From NCBI RefSeq assembly GCF_001866055.1, contig NZ_MLQS01000022.1, positions 1-29,971 of the forward strand: a DNA stretch of 29,971 bases, given 5' to 3'. The DNA is from Anaerobacillus alkalidiazotrophicus. Lineage in GTDB: Bacteria > Bacillota > Bacilli > Bacillales_H > Anaerobacillaceae. The position numbers and the translations under genes are program-made. The notes beneath the pieces were generated by a model. It made no database searches and was not told the origin of the DNA. It was given only the letters and a program-made list of their open reading frames with translations. Shown one piece after another: positions 16,158-24,722 of the stretch; position 1 is the stretch's first letter, and each line of letters opens with the position of its first letter.

Positions 16158-16381
16158 GTAAAGTAAACTTTGTTGTTGACTGTAAAGATTATTATATTTT
16201 ATATTTTAAAATTTAATATTGTATAACGAAAAAATTATAGTAGTGGAGTAAACTTTATTTAGATAACCCCAAAATCTATAATTCTTTTTGAAAGTGTACA
16301 ATCATTAATACTGTAAAAAAAGTCCAAATGAAACAAAATTAAACCCTGAATATTTAGAGTTAGCTGACAAAAGGAATTACA

Positions 16382-16474
16382 ATGAATTATATTCGCTTTA
16401 TATCGAATACTTTAAAAGTACTTGATGAAATCGGAGTGAAAATTTCTCTTAACGACTTCGGAAAAGGTTATTGA
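16382..16474 (+). pseudogene. EAL-domain (c-di-GMP phosphodiesterase) fragment
   Basis: A 30-codon frame ends with LDEIGVKISLNDFGKGY, matching the conserved EAL-domain segment normally written LGVKIALDDFGTGYSSL. Both sides are closed by stops or non-coding sequence and no GGDEF or remaining EAL parts are seen nearby. It is a relic. The surrounding 16158-16381 holds no recognisable gene. Confidence 0.6.
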
Positions 16475-16581
16475 CGATAATGTCATCTATAATAAAAGCT
16501 CGTTGGTTGGTGAGGCAAGCAGAATTTAGAACTTAGTTGCACTTATATTTTGAACTTAACTCACTCACTCATTCTATTAAA

Positions 16582-16612
16582 AAGGCTGTTGAGAATTTTT
16601 CTCAACAGCCTT
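16582..16612. terminator. Isolated 14-bp hairpin
   Basis: Perfect stem 16582-16595 with 16599-16612, loop TTT. No T tract follows on the plus strand. It stands between relics of an EAL gene and an exporter permease and could be the leftover terminator of a lost gene. Confidence 0.6.
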
Positions 16613-16690
16613 GATTTATAAACTAATAAATCTTTAATCATTTTAAAATTCCTCACTACTTATGGGATATGGACAGTTAATCATAAATGC

Positions 16691-16905
16691 AGTTATTTTT
16701 TGCTTCAAGTAGTACCTTATATCCAATTTACCCGGTTGGCTGTAAGCTATTGCCATTGTTAATCCGTTAAGCTACAAAATAAATGCTTTACGTAAATTCT
16801 TATAAGAAACGCATATCCAAATATTCTAGTAGACTTTGGTGTATTACTTTTTGCAGTAGCTTTAGTCTTGTGGCAAGTACAAAGGTATATACCAAAATTA
16901 AATGA
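16691..16905 (+). pseudogene. Decayed duplicate of the ABC-2 permease 3' end
   Basis: This stretch aligns by eye with about 14866-15086 of the intact exporter permease: it begins with the shared block TTATTTTTTGCTTCAA, keeps TATCCAATTT and CCCGGTTGGCT, and near the end has a similar CAAGTACAAAGGTATA/CAAGCACAAAAGTTTA segment. Frameshifts and in-frame stops prevent translation. It shows that a second exporter gene, or a duplication of this one, once lay here. Confidence 0.7.
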
Positions 16906-16981
16906 CTTTATCAACAGCCGGAGGACACATTACTAGAGGGAATGAAAAATAGTCTTATGTGGTAATTGTGACAATTATCAC

Positions 16982-17035
16982 TGAAAATGATTATCAATCA
17001 CAATAAAATATAGGTAATAATGATAATCATTTTCA
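16982..17035 (+). promoter_or_regulatory. Tandem Fur boxes before the NMT1-type ABC operon
   Basis: TGAAAATGATTATCA (16982-16996) and TGATAATCATTTTCA (17021-17035) each match the 7-1-7 Fur consensus with one mismatch. The second ends 20 nt before the ATG at 17056. Two operators suggest tight iron repression. Confidence 0.8.
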
Positions 17036-17055
17036 ATAGGGAGAGGGATACACTC

Positions 17056-18093
17056 ATGAATACTATGATGAAATTTGTGTTACTGGCTTTGTGTTTATTA
17101 GTTTTTGTCGGCTGCAGTACAGCAAAACAGGATGGGCAACATGAAGCACTTGGTAATGAAGCCGAAAAAACAAGTGTTAAGCAACCGGATGAAAAGGTAA
17201 ATGAAATGGAAAAAGTTAAAAATGATAAGGTCTTTACATTTTTAGCACCAAAATCAGCACCGGTATTACCAGCACTATTAATGGCTGACGGAGGAGCGGA
17301 GGATATTTCCATCGAAGTTAAGACTTGGGATACTATTGATCAATTATTAGCCCAAATTCAAGGAAATGAAGCAGACTTCACTGCTGTTCCTTTGAATGTT
17401 GCTGCTAACCTTCATGCAAAAGGTTTACCAATACAGTTAATTGATGTGAATACATGGGGTACGATTTTTTTAGTTACTACAGACACAAACGTCACATCTT
17501 TAGCTGATTTAGAAGGGGAAGAAATCTATGTTTCTCATAAGAGTGGCCCGCCAGATATTTTATTAAACCACTTTTTAGCAGAAGAAGGGATTAATGACAA
17601 AGTAACACTCTATTATTCAACACCACCTGAAATTTCACAAATGTTGATCGCGGGTAATATAAAGCATGCAGTTATACCGGAACCTGCATTGAGCGGTGTT
17701 CGACTACAATTAAAAGATCAGTTAGTTCAAGTAGTTGATTTTCAAGAATCTTGGCACGAAATTTATGGGTTGGATCTTCCCCAAGCTGGTATTATCGTAA
17801 ATAAGAAGTTTGCTGCCGAAAATCAAGAAGCGGTTGAGCAATTTTTACAAAGCTATCAAGAGGCGATTCAATTAATGAAAAAAGATCCAGAAAAGGTAGC
17901 GGATTTAGCCGAGTCTACTATAGGAATGAAAGCTCCTATGGTAAAGACTGCTTTAAATCATATGATGGTACATTCAGTTATAGCTAGTGATGCAAAACCG
18001 GTTATCGAGCAATATTACGAAATATTATTGCAGTCTCAGCCAGAAGCTATAGGAGGAAAACTCCCTGATGAAGGGTTCTATTTTTCAAAATGA
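17056..18093 (+). CDS. SsuA/ThiY (NMT1-type) substrate-binding lipoprotein
   Basis: A 345-residue lipoprotein. I start at the ATG at 17056 (preceded by GGGAGAGGG); an upstream in-frame ATG lies inside the Fur box. The signal peptide ends at VGC with Cys20, followed by a charged linker and a two-lobed periplasmic-binding fold of the NMT1/SsuA/NrtA/ThiY superfamily. Supporting segments are SLADLEGEEIYV, the PPDILLNHFLAEEGI block and VIPEPALSG. These proteins bind small organics such as sulfonates, pyrimidines or nitrate, not usually iron chelates. It is coupled to a permease and an ATPase, and then to a methyltransferase and a cupin. The tandem Fur boxes make an iron-related organic ligand likely, but the substrate cannot be read from sequence. 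Confidence 0.8.
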   Translation: MNTMMKFVLLALCLLVFVGCSTAKQDGQHEALGNEAEKTSVKQPDEKVNEMEKVKNDKVFTFLAPKSAPVLPALLMADGGAEDISIEVKTWDTIDQLLAQIQGNEADFTAVPLNVAANLHAKGLPIQLIDVNTWGTIFLVTTDTNVTSLADLEGEEIYVSHKSGPPDILLNHFLAEEGINDKVTLYYSTPPEISQMLIAGNIKHAVIPEPALSGVRLQLKDQLVQVVDFQESWHEIYGLDLPQAGIIVNKKFAAENQEAVEQFLQSYQEAIQLMKKDPEKVADLAESTIGMKAPMVKTALNHMMVHSVIASDAKPVIEQYYEILLQSQPEAIGGKLPDEGFYFSK

Positions 18094-18847
18094 TAAGTGG
18101 TTAACAGTAGCGGCGATTGTATTTATCGTTTGTGTATGGTGGATAGCATCTAGTTTCTATCCACCTATCATTCTACCTAGTCCGGCTGATACGCTCAAAA
18201 AATTTTACGAACTATTAATTGCTGGAAAATTAGTCAATGAACTTTTGATAACCATCCAACGGGTGTTGCTCGCCTTTACCATTTCCTTTTTGATTGGAGC
18301 TATTTTAGGAAGTTTAGTAGGGAAAACCAAAAACTTATATTTATTTGTTAAACCGATCATAACAATCATTCAAACAGTTCCGCCTATATCTTGGATCATA
18401 CTTGCAATTATTTGGATGGGGTTAGGTGGTGGAGCACCAATCTTTGTAGTTATCATTGCTACATTTCCAATTTTCTTTTTCAATGCCTCCGAAGGAATAA
18501 AACAAGTAAGTGAAGATCTCTTAGAAATGTCGACAATCTTTCAAGTAAAACCACAGCGTGTACTGTTAGATGTGTATGTACCTTCGTTATGGCCCTTCAT
18601 ATCTTCAGCGATTACCATTTGTATTGGGATTAGTTGGAAAACTATTGTCATGGCTGAGCTCCTAAGTAGTAATAATGGGGTCGGTGCAGCTTTAGGTTTA
18701 GCACGCTTACAATTAGAAACTGCTGAAGTATTAGCTTGGACACTATCCATCGTTATATTGGGAGTTACTTGTGAGCATATTTTTCAATATGTCAGTGATA
18801 AAACTCGTGTGGGGAAGGTGAGTAAAAGTTGGAAATTAAAGGGTTGA
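18068..18847 (+). CDS. SsuC/TauC-type ABC permease
   Basis: A 259-residue permease of the binding-protein-dependent (MetI-like fold) class with about six helices. The EAA-type coupling loop reads ASEGIKQVSEDLLEMS, and the motif GISWKTIVMAELL follows, as in SsuC, TauC, NrtB and ThiX-type permeases. The ATG at 18068 overlaps the binding-protein gene by 26 nt and has an AGGAGG site, so translation is coupled. It belongs with the flanking lipoprotein and ATPase. Confidence 0.88.
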   Translation: MKGSIFQNDKWLTVAAIVFIVCVWWIASSFYPPIILPSPADTLKKFYELLIAGKLVNELLITIQRVLLAFTISFLIGAILGSLVGKTKNLYLFVKPIITIIQTVPPISWIILAIIWMGLGGGAPIFVVIIATFPIFFFNASEGIKQVSEDLLEMSTIFQVKPQRVLLDVYVPSLWPFISSAITICIGISWKTIVMAELLSSNNGVGAALGLARLQLETAEVLAWTLSIVILGVTCEHIFQYVSDKTRVGKVSKSWKLKG

Positions 18848-19605
18848 CCTTTGCCCATAACAAAAAAACAATTTTTAAGGATTTCTCCATCTATTTACCG
18901 GAGCATGAGATTACTTGTATATTGGGGAATTCTGGAGTGGGAAAAACAACGTTATTAAAATTACTCGCAAATATACATCAAACTTATGCAGGTAGGATAG
19001 AGGGAAATCAAAAACAATTAAGTTATTTATTCCAAGAACCGCGCCTTTTACCTTGGAAAACCGTTTTTGAAAATGTGGAATATGTGTTACTTAACAAATT
19101 TTCGAAGTCAGATCGTAACAAACGAATTGTTGATATTCTTGATCAAGTAGGTTTGTTAAATGAGAAAGACGCTTTCCCGCACGAATTAAGTGGTGGGATG
19201 AGACAAAGGGTTGCGATTGCAAGGGCTTTTGTTGTAAATCCAGATATCCTACTACTAGATGAACCTCTTCAAGGTTTGGATATCGTTAAAAAACAAGAAA
19301 TACAACAATTATTACTCAACTTATGGGGGAAACACCAACCAACTGTTGTATATGTCACTCATGATATAGAAGAAGCGATTAGAGCGGGACACCAAATTTT
19401 TATTTTTAATGGGCAACCAGTGTTTGTTCAGTTTCAATGTTTTGTTCATACACCCATAATCAAACGTAATGAATTAAGCCATCAACATTATCTGCAAGCA
19501 GTAAGAACACATCTAATGTTGCAAATGAAGATGGCAAATGAGAATAAGATGAATGATATAAAAAACATGGTTGAACAACAATCAAAAGATCGAAAAATAA
19601 TTTAA
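18829..19605 (+). CDS. SsuB/TauB-type ABC ATPase
   Basis: A 258-residue ATPase with Walker A GNSGVGKTT, Q-loop FQEPRLLPW, signature LSGGMRQRVAIARA, Walker B ILLLDEPLQGLD and H-loop YVTHDIEEAI. FQEPRLLPW is typical of the sulfonate/taurine/nitrate ATPases. The TTG start at 18829 overlaps the permease gene by 19 nt and follows GGGGAAGGTGAG. The roughly 50 residues after the core are less conserved. It completes the importer. Confidence 0.88.
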   Translation: MEIKGLTFAHNKKTIFKDFSIYLPEHEITCILGNSGVGKTTLLKLLANIHQTYAGRIEGNQKQLSYLFQEPRLLPWKTVFENVEYVLLNKFSKSDRNKRIVDILDQVGLLNEKDAFPHELSGGMRQRVAIARAFVVNPDILLLDEPLQGLDIVKKQEIQQLLLNLWGKHQPTVVYVTHDIEEAIRAGHQIFIFNGQPVFVQFQCFVHTPIIKRNELSHQHYLQAVRTHLMLQMKMANENKMNDIKNMVEQQSKDRKII

Positions 19606-19627
19606 TTAAAACTAGGAGGAAACTCGA

Positions 19628-20389
19628 ATGAATACACTTCAAATGCCAGGACATTTATTTCTTGCAAGTCTAGGTAAGAAAATGCTACGCCCAGGTGGAA
19701 AAAAAGCAACAGAAAGAATTCTTAACCATCTTCAATTAAATGAAAACTCAACTGTTTTAGAGGTTGCTCCAAATATGGGCACTACCGCGATCCATTTAGT
19801 CAAGACGTATGGTTGTAAAGTTTATGGAGTTGATATCCATGGACCGAGCTTAGAGAAGGCAAAAGAAAATGTTCGCATTGCAGGCTTTGAGGACAAAATC
19901 TTCTTACAAATGGGTGATGCCAGGAAACTTCCTTTTGAGGATGAAACGTTTGATGCAGTTATTAATGAAGCAATGCTAACAATGCTGCCAAACAAAGATA
20001 AAAAGAAAGCTTTACAAGAGTATTATCGTGTTTTAAAAACAGGCGGACGACTTGGGACACATGATGTAACATTGAAAGTTCCTCCAACTGAAGAAATCAT
20101 GAAGCAGTTTTGGGAAATCTTAAAAATGATGGCGACTCCTTTATCCGTTATGGAATGGAATGAATTATACTCAGAGCTCCCATTTTCAAATGTAGATCTG
20201 CATACAGGGAACATGAGCTTACTATCGTTAGATGGACTTATTCGAGATGAAGGCTGGGAAGGTGCGATGACAATTTTAGAAAATGCCTCACGTACCAATG
20301 ATTCAAGAACAAGATTTTTAGAAATGGCTTCGTTCTTCTATGAAAATACCGATATTTTCGGCTACTGCACCGTTCATTCTACAAAATAA
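19628..20389 (+). CDS. Class I SAM-dependent methyltransferase
   Basis: A 253-residue enzyme with a UbiE/Methyltransf_11-like Rossmann core. Motif I reads VLEVAPNMGTTAIHLV, where the usual ExGxGxG is altered to EVAPNMG; the acidic SAM-ribose residue is in YGVDIHG; GDARKLPF and FDAVINEAML give motifs II and III; EYYRVLKTGGRLG gives motif IV. It begins 22 nt after the ATPase gene with an AGGAGGA site, so it is in the same operon. It may modify the imported compound. It could be a tetrapyrrole methyltransferase, but nothing in the sequence ties it to BchM. Confidence 0.82.
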   Translation: MNTLQMPGHLFLASLGKKMLRPGGKKATERILNHLQLNENSTVLEVAPNMGTTAIHLVKTYGCKVYGVDIHGPSLEKAKENVRIAGFEDKIFLQMGDARKLPFEDETFDAVINEAMLTMLPNKDKKKALQEYYRVLKTGGRLGTHDVTLKVPPTEEIMKQFWEILKMMATPLSVMEWNELYSELPFSNVDLHTGNMSLLSLDGLIRDEGWEGAMTILENASRTNDSRTRFLEMASFFYENTDIFGYCTVHSTK

Positions 20390-20411
20390 TTAATCGATGG
20401 AGGGAGTTACG

Positions 20412-20753
20412 ATGGAAATTAAATCACTAAGTGAATACCAAGAATTTAGTGAAACTAGCTTTAAAAAGCAAATCATCTTTCAAAAACAAGAAAGTGTTGT
20501 ATTTAAGTTGAATTTTATGCCGGGGCAAGCTCTTCCTTTGCATAAGCATCCAGGCACGCAAGTGTATCTATTAGTGTTAGAGGGTGTGGGGGAAGTTCAA
20601 TTAGAGGAAGAAAAAAAGAAAGTAACTACTGGTGATGTTATCCATGTTGATGGTGATGAATTATTTGCTTTTGCTAATACTGGTGATACAAAAACAAGCC
20701 TATATGTTTTCTTAAACAAAATTCCTGACGAACGATATGCGAAAAATATTTAA
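20412..20753 (+). CDS. Single-domain cupin
   Basis: A 113-residue conserved small beta-barrel. I chose the ATG at 20412 because the ATG 15 nt upstream is part of the GGAGGG ribosome binding site. Cupin motif 1 is visible as PGQALPLHKHPGTQVYLLVLEG with the metal-binding HKH, and motif 2 as GDVIHVDGDELFAFANTGD. It ends the NMT1-transporter operon before a terminator. It might bind a metal or a small ligand such as the imported compound. Confidence 0.85.
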   Translation: MEIKSLSEYQEFSETSFKKQIIFQKQESVVFKLNFMPGQALPLHKHPGTQVYLLVLEGVGEVQLEEEKKKVTTGDVIHVDGDELFAFANTGDTKTSLYVFLNKIPDERYAKNI

Positions 20754-20761
20754 TAGTTAGT

Positions 20762-20790
20762 AAAAAACTACGAATATATCGTAGTTTTTT
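20762..20790 (+). terminator. Terminator of the transporter-methyltransferase-cupin operon
   Basis: Perfect 12-bp stem, 20762-20773 with 20779-20790, five-nt loop, ending in six T, 9 nt after the cupin stop. Confidence 0.88.
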
Positions 20791-20897
20791 ATGTTACACA
20801 AATAAAACAATTTGAATAGTAAATACCTCGAATAGGCCAAGGACTGAGAACATATCTAATGAATAAAAAATGTTTTAATAAGGAGGAGCATGAATAA

Positions 20898-21302
20898 TTG
20901 GAATACATTGTGTTAAACTCCGATAGCTTACCCCTTGAGTGCTTATATTATGGATATACTTATGAAAAGTTAGTTTTAGGTTTAGAAAAAATGTTTCAGG
21001 GTGATCACCTTTTTATTACCAATAAAGGAAAGTATATTTCTAAAAAAGGTTGGTTTATTTTCGTTTTCATTAATGGAAAAAGATCTTTGGTTCGGATGAA
21101 GGATATTGAAGAAAATATTACAAATGATATGGTCAAACCTTTAATAGATTTAGAATTAGAAAAGAATTTTTTAAACTACCAGATTGACAAGTCCTTACTG
21201 GAGCGCGATTCATACATCTTTTATGAAAGCATTCAAAGACTAAAAAAATTAAATGTTATTTATAGACGTATGAAAAAAGGAATAGTAGAAAAAGAGTATT
21301 AA
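20898..21302 (+). CDS. IDEAL-domain protein
   Basis: A 134-residue cytosolic protein of unknown function. The TTG start follows AAGGAGGAG with an 11-nt spacing; no better start is seen. The C-terminal part has IDKSLLERDSYIFYESIQRL (about 96-115), which fits the IDEAL-domain pattern IDxALxxxDxxxF seen in small Bacillales proteins. A decayed paralogue lies at 26327-26622. An orphan Fur box lies 22 nt after the stop. No Fur box precedes this copy, whereas the decayed one does have one upstream. Confidence 0.7.
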   Translation: MEYIVLNSDSLPLECLYYGYTYEKLVLGLEKMFQGDHLFITNKGKYISKKGWFIFVFINGKRSLVRMKDIEENITNDMVKPLIDLELEKNFLNYQIDKSLLERDSYIFYESIQRLKKLNVIYRRMKKGIVEKEY

Positions 21303-21318
21303 CAGTTTAATCGTACAC

Positions 21319-21338
21319 TATACTGAGAATGATTATCG
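21319..21338 (+). promoter_or_regulatory. Orphan Fur box with a possible -10
   Basis: TGAGAATGATTATCG (21324-21338) matches the Fur consensus at 12 of 14 informative positions. TATACT (21319-21324) could be a -10 element, with no good -35 at standard spacing. No gene follows on the plus strand before the terminator at 21383-21427, and the gene beyond is on the other strand. Confidence 0.5.
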
Positions 21339-21382
21339 TTATCGTAGGGTGTCGGTTTAGGTCAAAGCTTTGGAAGAGAAGT

Positions 21383-21427
21383 AAAATAGAAAAAGCGAAG
21401 GAATTTAATCTTCGCCTTTTCTATTTT
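21383..21427. terminator. Terminator-like hairpin between the IDEAL gene and the permease
   Basis: Arms 21383-21400 and 21410-21427 pair over 18 positions with one mismatch, core GCGAAG/CTTCGC, with A-rich and T-rich outer parts. It could end transcripts in either direction: the IDEAL gene from the left and the permease operon from the right. Confidence 0.75.
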
Positions 21428-21528
21428 ATTCCACTCTTTAGGGGCTGTCAGACCTCACCTCAAAACTTAAGAAAATCAAAAAGATAGGTGGGGGTTGAAG
21501 GAAAATGCCCACTGATTGAAATTCAGCT

Positions 21529-23493
21529 TTATTTTATTTTCTTTAATAAATAAAGTAAATAAGGAGCACCTATCAATGTAACAACTAAGCCTGAAGGAAT
21601 TTCTTTTGGTGCTAACAGAACACGACCAATAAAGTCAGCGAAAGTTAATAAAAAGCCACCTAATAACATACTGAAAATCATTAACGGTAAATGAGAATAG
21701 CCAACAAGTCTTCTCGCAATATGAGGAGCTAAAAGACCGATAAACCCGATGGTCCCTACAATAGAAACAGCTGCAGTTGTTAAAGCTACGCCGATAATTA
21801 GAGCAATTACTCTTGTCTTTGGTACAGCTAATCCATGACTTGTAGCAACATCATCCCCAAAAGCTAAAGCATTTAATGATCGAGTAAGATAGATAGCGAT
21901 TGGAACAAGAATGATAAACAAAATGAGAGCAATGTAAACATCATTCCACCCTTTAGCATACGTACTTCCAGATAACCAAACGAGAGCAGCAGCGACAACT
22001 AATTTTGATTTAACAACTAAAATTTGAATGACCGCTGATCCAAATGCAGAAACAGAAATCCCCATTAAAGCTACTAATATTGGCTGAAACCCATTTTTCC
22101 AAGAAGTGATAAAAATAATTGAGATCGCAACAGTGGCACCTAAAATGGCACCAATAGGCAGCCAACTAACGGAAAGCGATGGAAACAGAACGAGGAAAAT
22201 CATTGCACCTGCCCCAGAAAGGGAAGTGATACCTAGGACGCTCGCATCTGCTAACGGATTTCTAAGCACTCCTTGAAACAATACACCACTTATCGACAAT
22301 ATCATTCCGATAATAAAAGCAGTTAACGTTCTAGGAATACGGAAGTTCCAAATGATCGTCGAATTCCACTCGGAAATAGGGGTCCACGTTGTTCCGTTAA
22401 ATGAAAATGATAGATACAAAACAATGATTATACATAAGATCGTAACTGGCAAAAGCCATGTAAGTGAGAGTGGATTTTTTGTTCCACCAAGACTTCTCTC
22501 ACCTCTTTTTTGCTTTTTAGCTGTTCGATAAGCTAAAAACATAAGCCAAGGGCCACCAATTAATGCTGTCATAGCACCAACTGGAATTTCTTGCCCAGGT
22601 TGGATCAGGCGGGCAACGACATCTGCTGAAATTAAGATGACACTTCCCCATAAGAAGGAATGGATAATCAGCGGCCTATGACCTTTTATACCGATCAGTC
22701 GAACGATATGAGGCGCAATTAAGCCGATAAATCCTATCACGCCAACAACACTAACAGTAACGGATGCTAAAATGATTGCAAGTGACCATGTAAATATTTT
22801 GACTTTCAATACGGATTGACCTAATGAAGAGGCAATATCTTCTCCTAACGAGAGTGTATCAAGAGATTTTCCAGCTATTATGGCAGCAATCACCGTTATA
22901 AAAATAAAAGGAAATGCAAACTTCACTCCAGTCCAATCTAATTGGATAAGTGTTCCTGCTCCCCATAAAAACAGTCCGCTCGTTTGATTTTCAAATAAGA
23001 GCTGCAATGCCCCTGTTACGGATGAAAATAGTAATGAGATAATGAGTCCTGTTAAAGCGACACGGACTGGGTTAAGTTCTTTACCAGCAAGAAACAAAAC
23101 TAGAATAGTAGAAAAAATGGCTCCAACTAAAGCAACAACAAAAGGAAACTTTCCAAGTAATGTAGGGAAGAAAACCATCACTAAAACAACTGCAAAAAAG
23201 GCACCAGCATTAATTCCAAGTGTACTTGCTGAAGCAAGGGGGTTATTTGTTAAAGTTTGCAAAATAACACCAGCTACTGCAAGGGCGCCACCAGCTAATA
23301 TTCCAATCACTAGTCTAGGTAAACGCATCCCTAAGACAATATCCTGAACTCTTCCTTGTACCCAAACTTCTGATAATAGTTGCTCTATTGAAAAGCCAGC
23401 TTGACCTTGAGTTAAGTGAACGATACTAACGATGGATAATAAGAAAAAGCCCCCAAATAACGATATGAGGGACTTCTTTTGTAACGTACACAT
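21529..23493 (-). CDS. FhuB-like double FecCD permease
   Basis: A 654-residue permease made of two fused FecCD units, about twice the normal Gram-positive length. Each half carries LRLPRL or FRIPRTLT near the start, a RNPLADAS-like block, and GFIGLIAPHIVR or GFIGLLAPHIARR near its end (the ATPase-contacting loops). The halves are joined by a basic loop (KKQKRGERS) near the middle. Such a fusion is known in E. coli FhuB; Bacillus systems usually encode two separate permeases. It starts 2 nt after the binding-protein stop and so is cotranslated with it. It probably carries ferric siderophore; heme cannot be excluded. Confidence 0.9.
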   Translation of the reverse strand: MCTLQKKSLISLFGGFFLLSIVSIVHLTQGQAGFSIEQLLSEVWVQGRVQDIVLGMRLPRLVIGILAGGALAVAGVILQTLTNNPLASASTLGINAGAFFAVVLVMVFFPTLLGKFPFVVALVGAIFSTILVLFLAGKELNPVRVALTGLIISLLFSSVTGALQLLFENQTSGLFLWGAGTLIQLDWTGVKFAFPFIFITVIAAIIAGKSLDTLSLGEDIASSLGQSVLKVKIFTWSLAIILASVTVSVVGVIGFIGLIAPHIVRLIGIKGHRPLIIHSFLWGSVILISADVVARLIQPGQEIPVGAMTALIGGPWLMFLAYRTAKKQKRGERSLGGTKNPLSLTWLLPVTILCIIIVLYLSFSFNGTTWTPISEWNSTIIWNFRIPRTLTAFIIGMILSISGVLFQGVLRNPLADASVLGITSLSGAGAMIFLVLFPSLSVSWLPIGAILGATVAISIIFITSWKNGFQPILVALMGISVSAFGSAVIQILVVKSKLVVAAALVWLSGSTYAKGWNDVYIALILFIILVPIAIYLTRSLNALAFGDDVATSHGLAVPKTRVIALIIGVALTTAAVSIVGTIGFIGLLAPHIARRLVGYSHLPLMIFSMLLGGFLLTFADFIGRVLLAPKEIPSGLVVTLIGAPYLLYLLKKIK

Positions 23494-23495
23494 AC

Positions 23496-24503
23496 CTAGT
23501 TGTTCACCAATGTATCTACAATTCTGTCAATAACCACTTTTGCAGATAGAGGACCACCAAATAACCATGCATCTCCACCTAAAGGATACGTGCGATTTTC
23601 TTCAACAAAGTTTAAACCTTTCCAAACATTGTTATCTTTTAGTTGGTTTTCGTAAATATTATCGTCATCTTGAACTACGTATAGGAAGTTTGCAGATTCA
23701 TAGTTTGTTAGAGCTTCCACACCAACTGTGCTAAATCCATATACTTCGAATTGCTCTGATACAAAAGGGTTGTTTAAACCAAGCTTTTCTAAGATAACAG
23801 AAGCTAAAGAGTTAGTTGTAAATACACGAATAGTAGGAACTTGATCAGCACTCCAAGCCTGTGTTAAAAGGACATCTTTTGTAGCTAAATCAGCATTTTC
23901 AATAACTGTTTTTGCTTCTTCATATTTATTATTTAAATCATCGAGGACTTCTACTGCTTTTTCCTCTTTACCAACGGCTTTGGCTATTTCGATAAATGTA
24001 GCTTCCATTTCAGCGTATTGGCTAAAGTTTTCATCACTTGGATATGGATCAAAAAATACAGTTGGAGCGATTGATTCCAACTGATCTCTAATAGCCTCAT
24101 GACGGAATTTTATCGCAATAATTAAATCTGGATTTAATTGTGCAATGGCTTCTAAGCTAGGCTCTTGACGAGTACCAACATCGACAACAGTCTCATCGAA
24201 CTCTTTTTCAATTTTAACCCAGTTATGATAATTTTCGATATCTGTCACACCTGCAGGTTGAACATCTAAAGCTAATAAGTTTTCAGCATATGTCCATTCA
24301 AGTGCAACAACATTTTTCGCAGGTTCACTTAATTCAACGTCTCCTAAAACACCTGAAATAACGATAGGCTCGACTGCTTCTGTAACTTCTTTTGTTTTAG
24401 GTTCCTCGTTATCTTCTTGTTTCGTAGTAGCTTCATTTTGAGAACAAGCAACTAGGGTTAATACAAAGAAAATCATCGATAATAAGATTACTAGTTTCTT
24501 CAT
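23496..24503 (-). CDS. Ferric-siderophore-type binding lipoprotein
   Basis: A 335-residue lipoprotein with signal peptide ending TLVAC (Cys20), an acidic/Thr-rich linker and a class III binding fold. The sequence NVVALEWTYAENLLALDVQPAGVTD is close to FecB/YfiY-type siderophore-binding proteins; GTRQEPSLEAIAQLNPDLII is the family's hinge-region block. The ATG at 24503 has an AGGAGG site. A Fur-box promoter lies directly upstream. Its permease follows with a 2-nt gap, and its ATPase is probably the divergent gene at 24723. The lack of NEAT partners favours a siderophore; FecB-like citrate or hydroxamate proteins are possible. Confidence 0.85.
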   Translation of the reverse strand: MKKLVILLSMIFFVLTLVACSQNEATTKQEDNEEPKTKEVTEAVEPIVISGVLGDVELSEPAKNVVALEWTYAENLLALDVQPAGVTDIENYHNWVKIEKEFDETVVDVGTRQEPSLEAIAQLNPDLIIAIKFRHEAIRDQLESIAPTVFFDPYPSDENFSQYAEMEATFIEIAKAVGKEEKAVEVLDDLNNKYEEAKTVIENADLATKDVLLTQAWSADQVPTIRVFTTNSLASVILEKLGLNNPFVSEQFEVYGFSTVGVEALTNYESANFLYVVQDDDNIYENQLKDNNVWKGLNFVEENRTYPLGGDAWLFGGPLSAKVVIDRIVDTLVNN

Positions 24504-24539
24504 GAAAATATTCCTCCTAAGATAGTTATTAAATAAGTA

Positions 24540-24587
24540 TGAAAATCATTCTCAACCAAATTATAGCTACTATTAAAAAAAATGCAA
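24540..24587 (-). promoter_or_regulatory. Fur-controlled promoter of the siderophore lipoprotein
   Basis: Minus-strand -35 TTGCAT (24582-24587) and -10 TATAAT (24560-24565), 16-nt spacer; Fur box TGAAAATCATTCTCA (24540-24554) overlaps the expected start site. Confidence 0.8.
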
Positions 24588-24628
24588 GAGAATATTTGAA
24601 AAAGCCCCGAGCTAAATACGAAGGATTA

Positions 24629-24675
24629 TTGACACTTGTAGGTGTTTAAACTATACTTATTGAGAATTAATATCA
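24629..24675 (+). promoter_or_regulatory. Fur-controlled promoter of the divergent ATPase
   Basis: -35 TTGACA (24629-24634) and -10 TATACT (24652-24657) with an ideal 17-nt spacer; Fur box TGAGAATTAATATCA (24661-24675), 12 of 14 informative matches, at the start site. Confidence 0.8.
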
Positions 24676-24722
24676 ATCGTTTGATAAGTAGTTCTGTATA
24701 AAAGTTGGTGGGGAGGATATGT

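Noticed and set aside
17020..17055. Upstream ATG in frame with the NMT1-type lipoprotein
   Set aside because: It lies within a Fur box and would disrupt the signal peptide; the ATG at 17056 has the better ribosome binding site and lipobox spacing.
19628..20389. Reading the methyltransferase as BchM, which with BchHID would make a chlorophyll-type pathway
   Set aside because: It has only generic class I methyltransferase motifs, lies in a different operon, and no other chlorophyll genes are visible.
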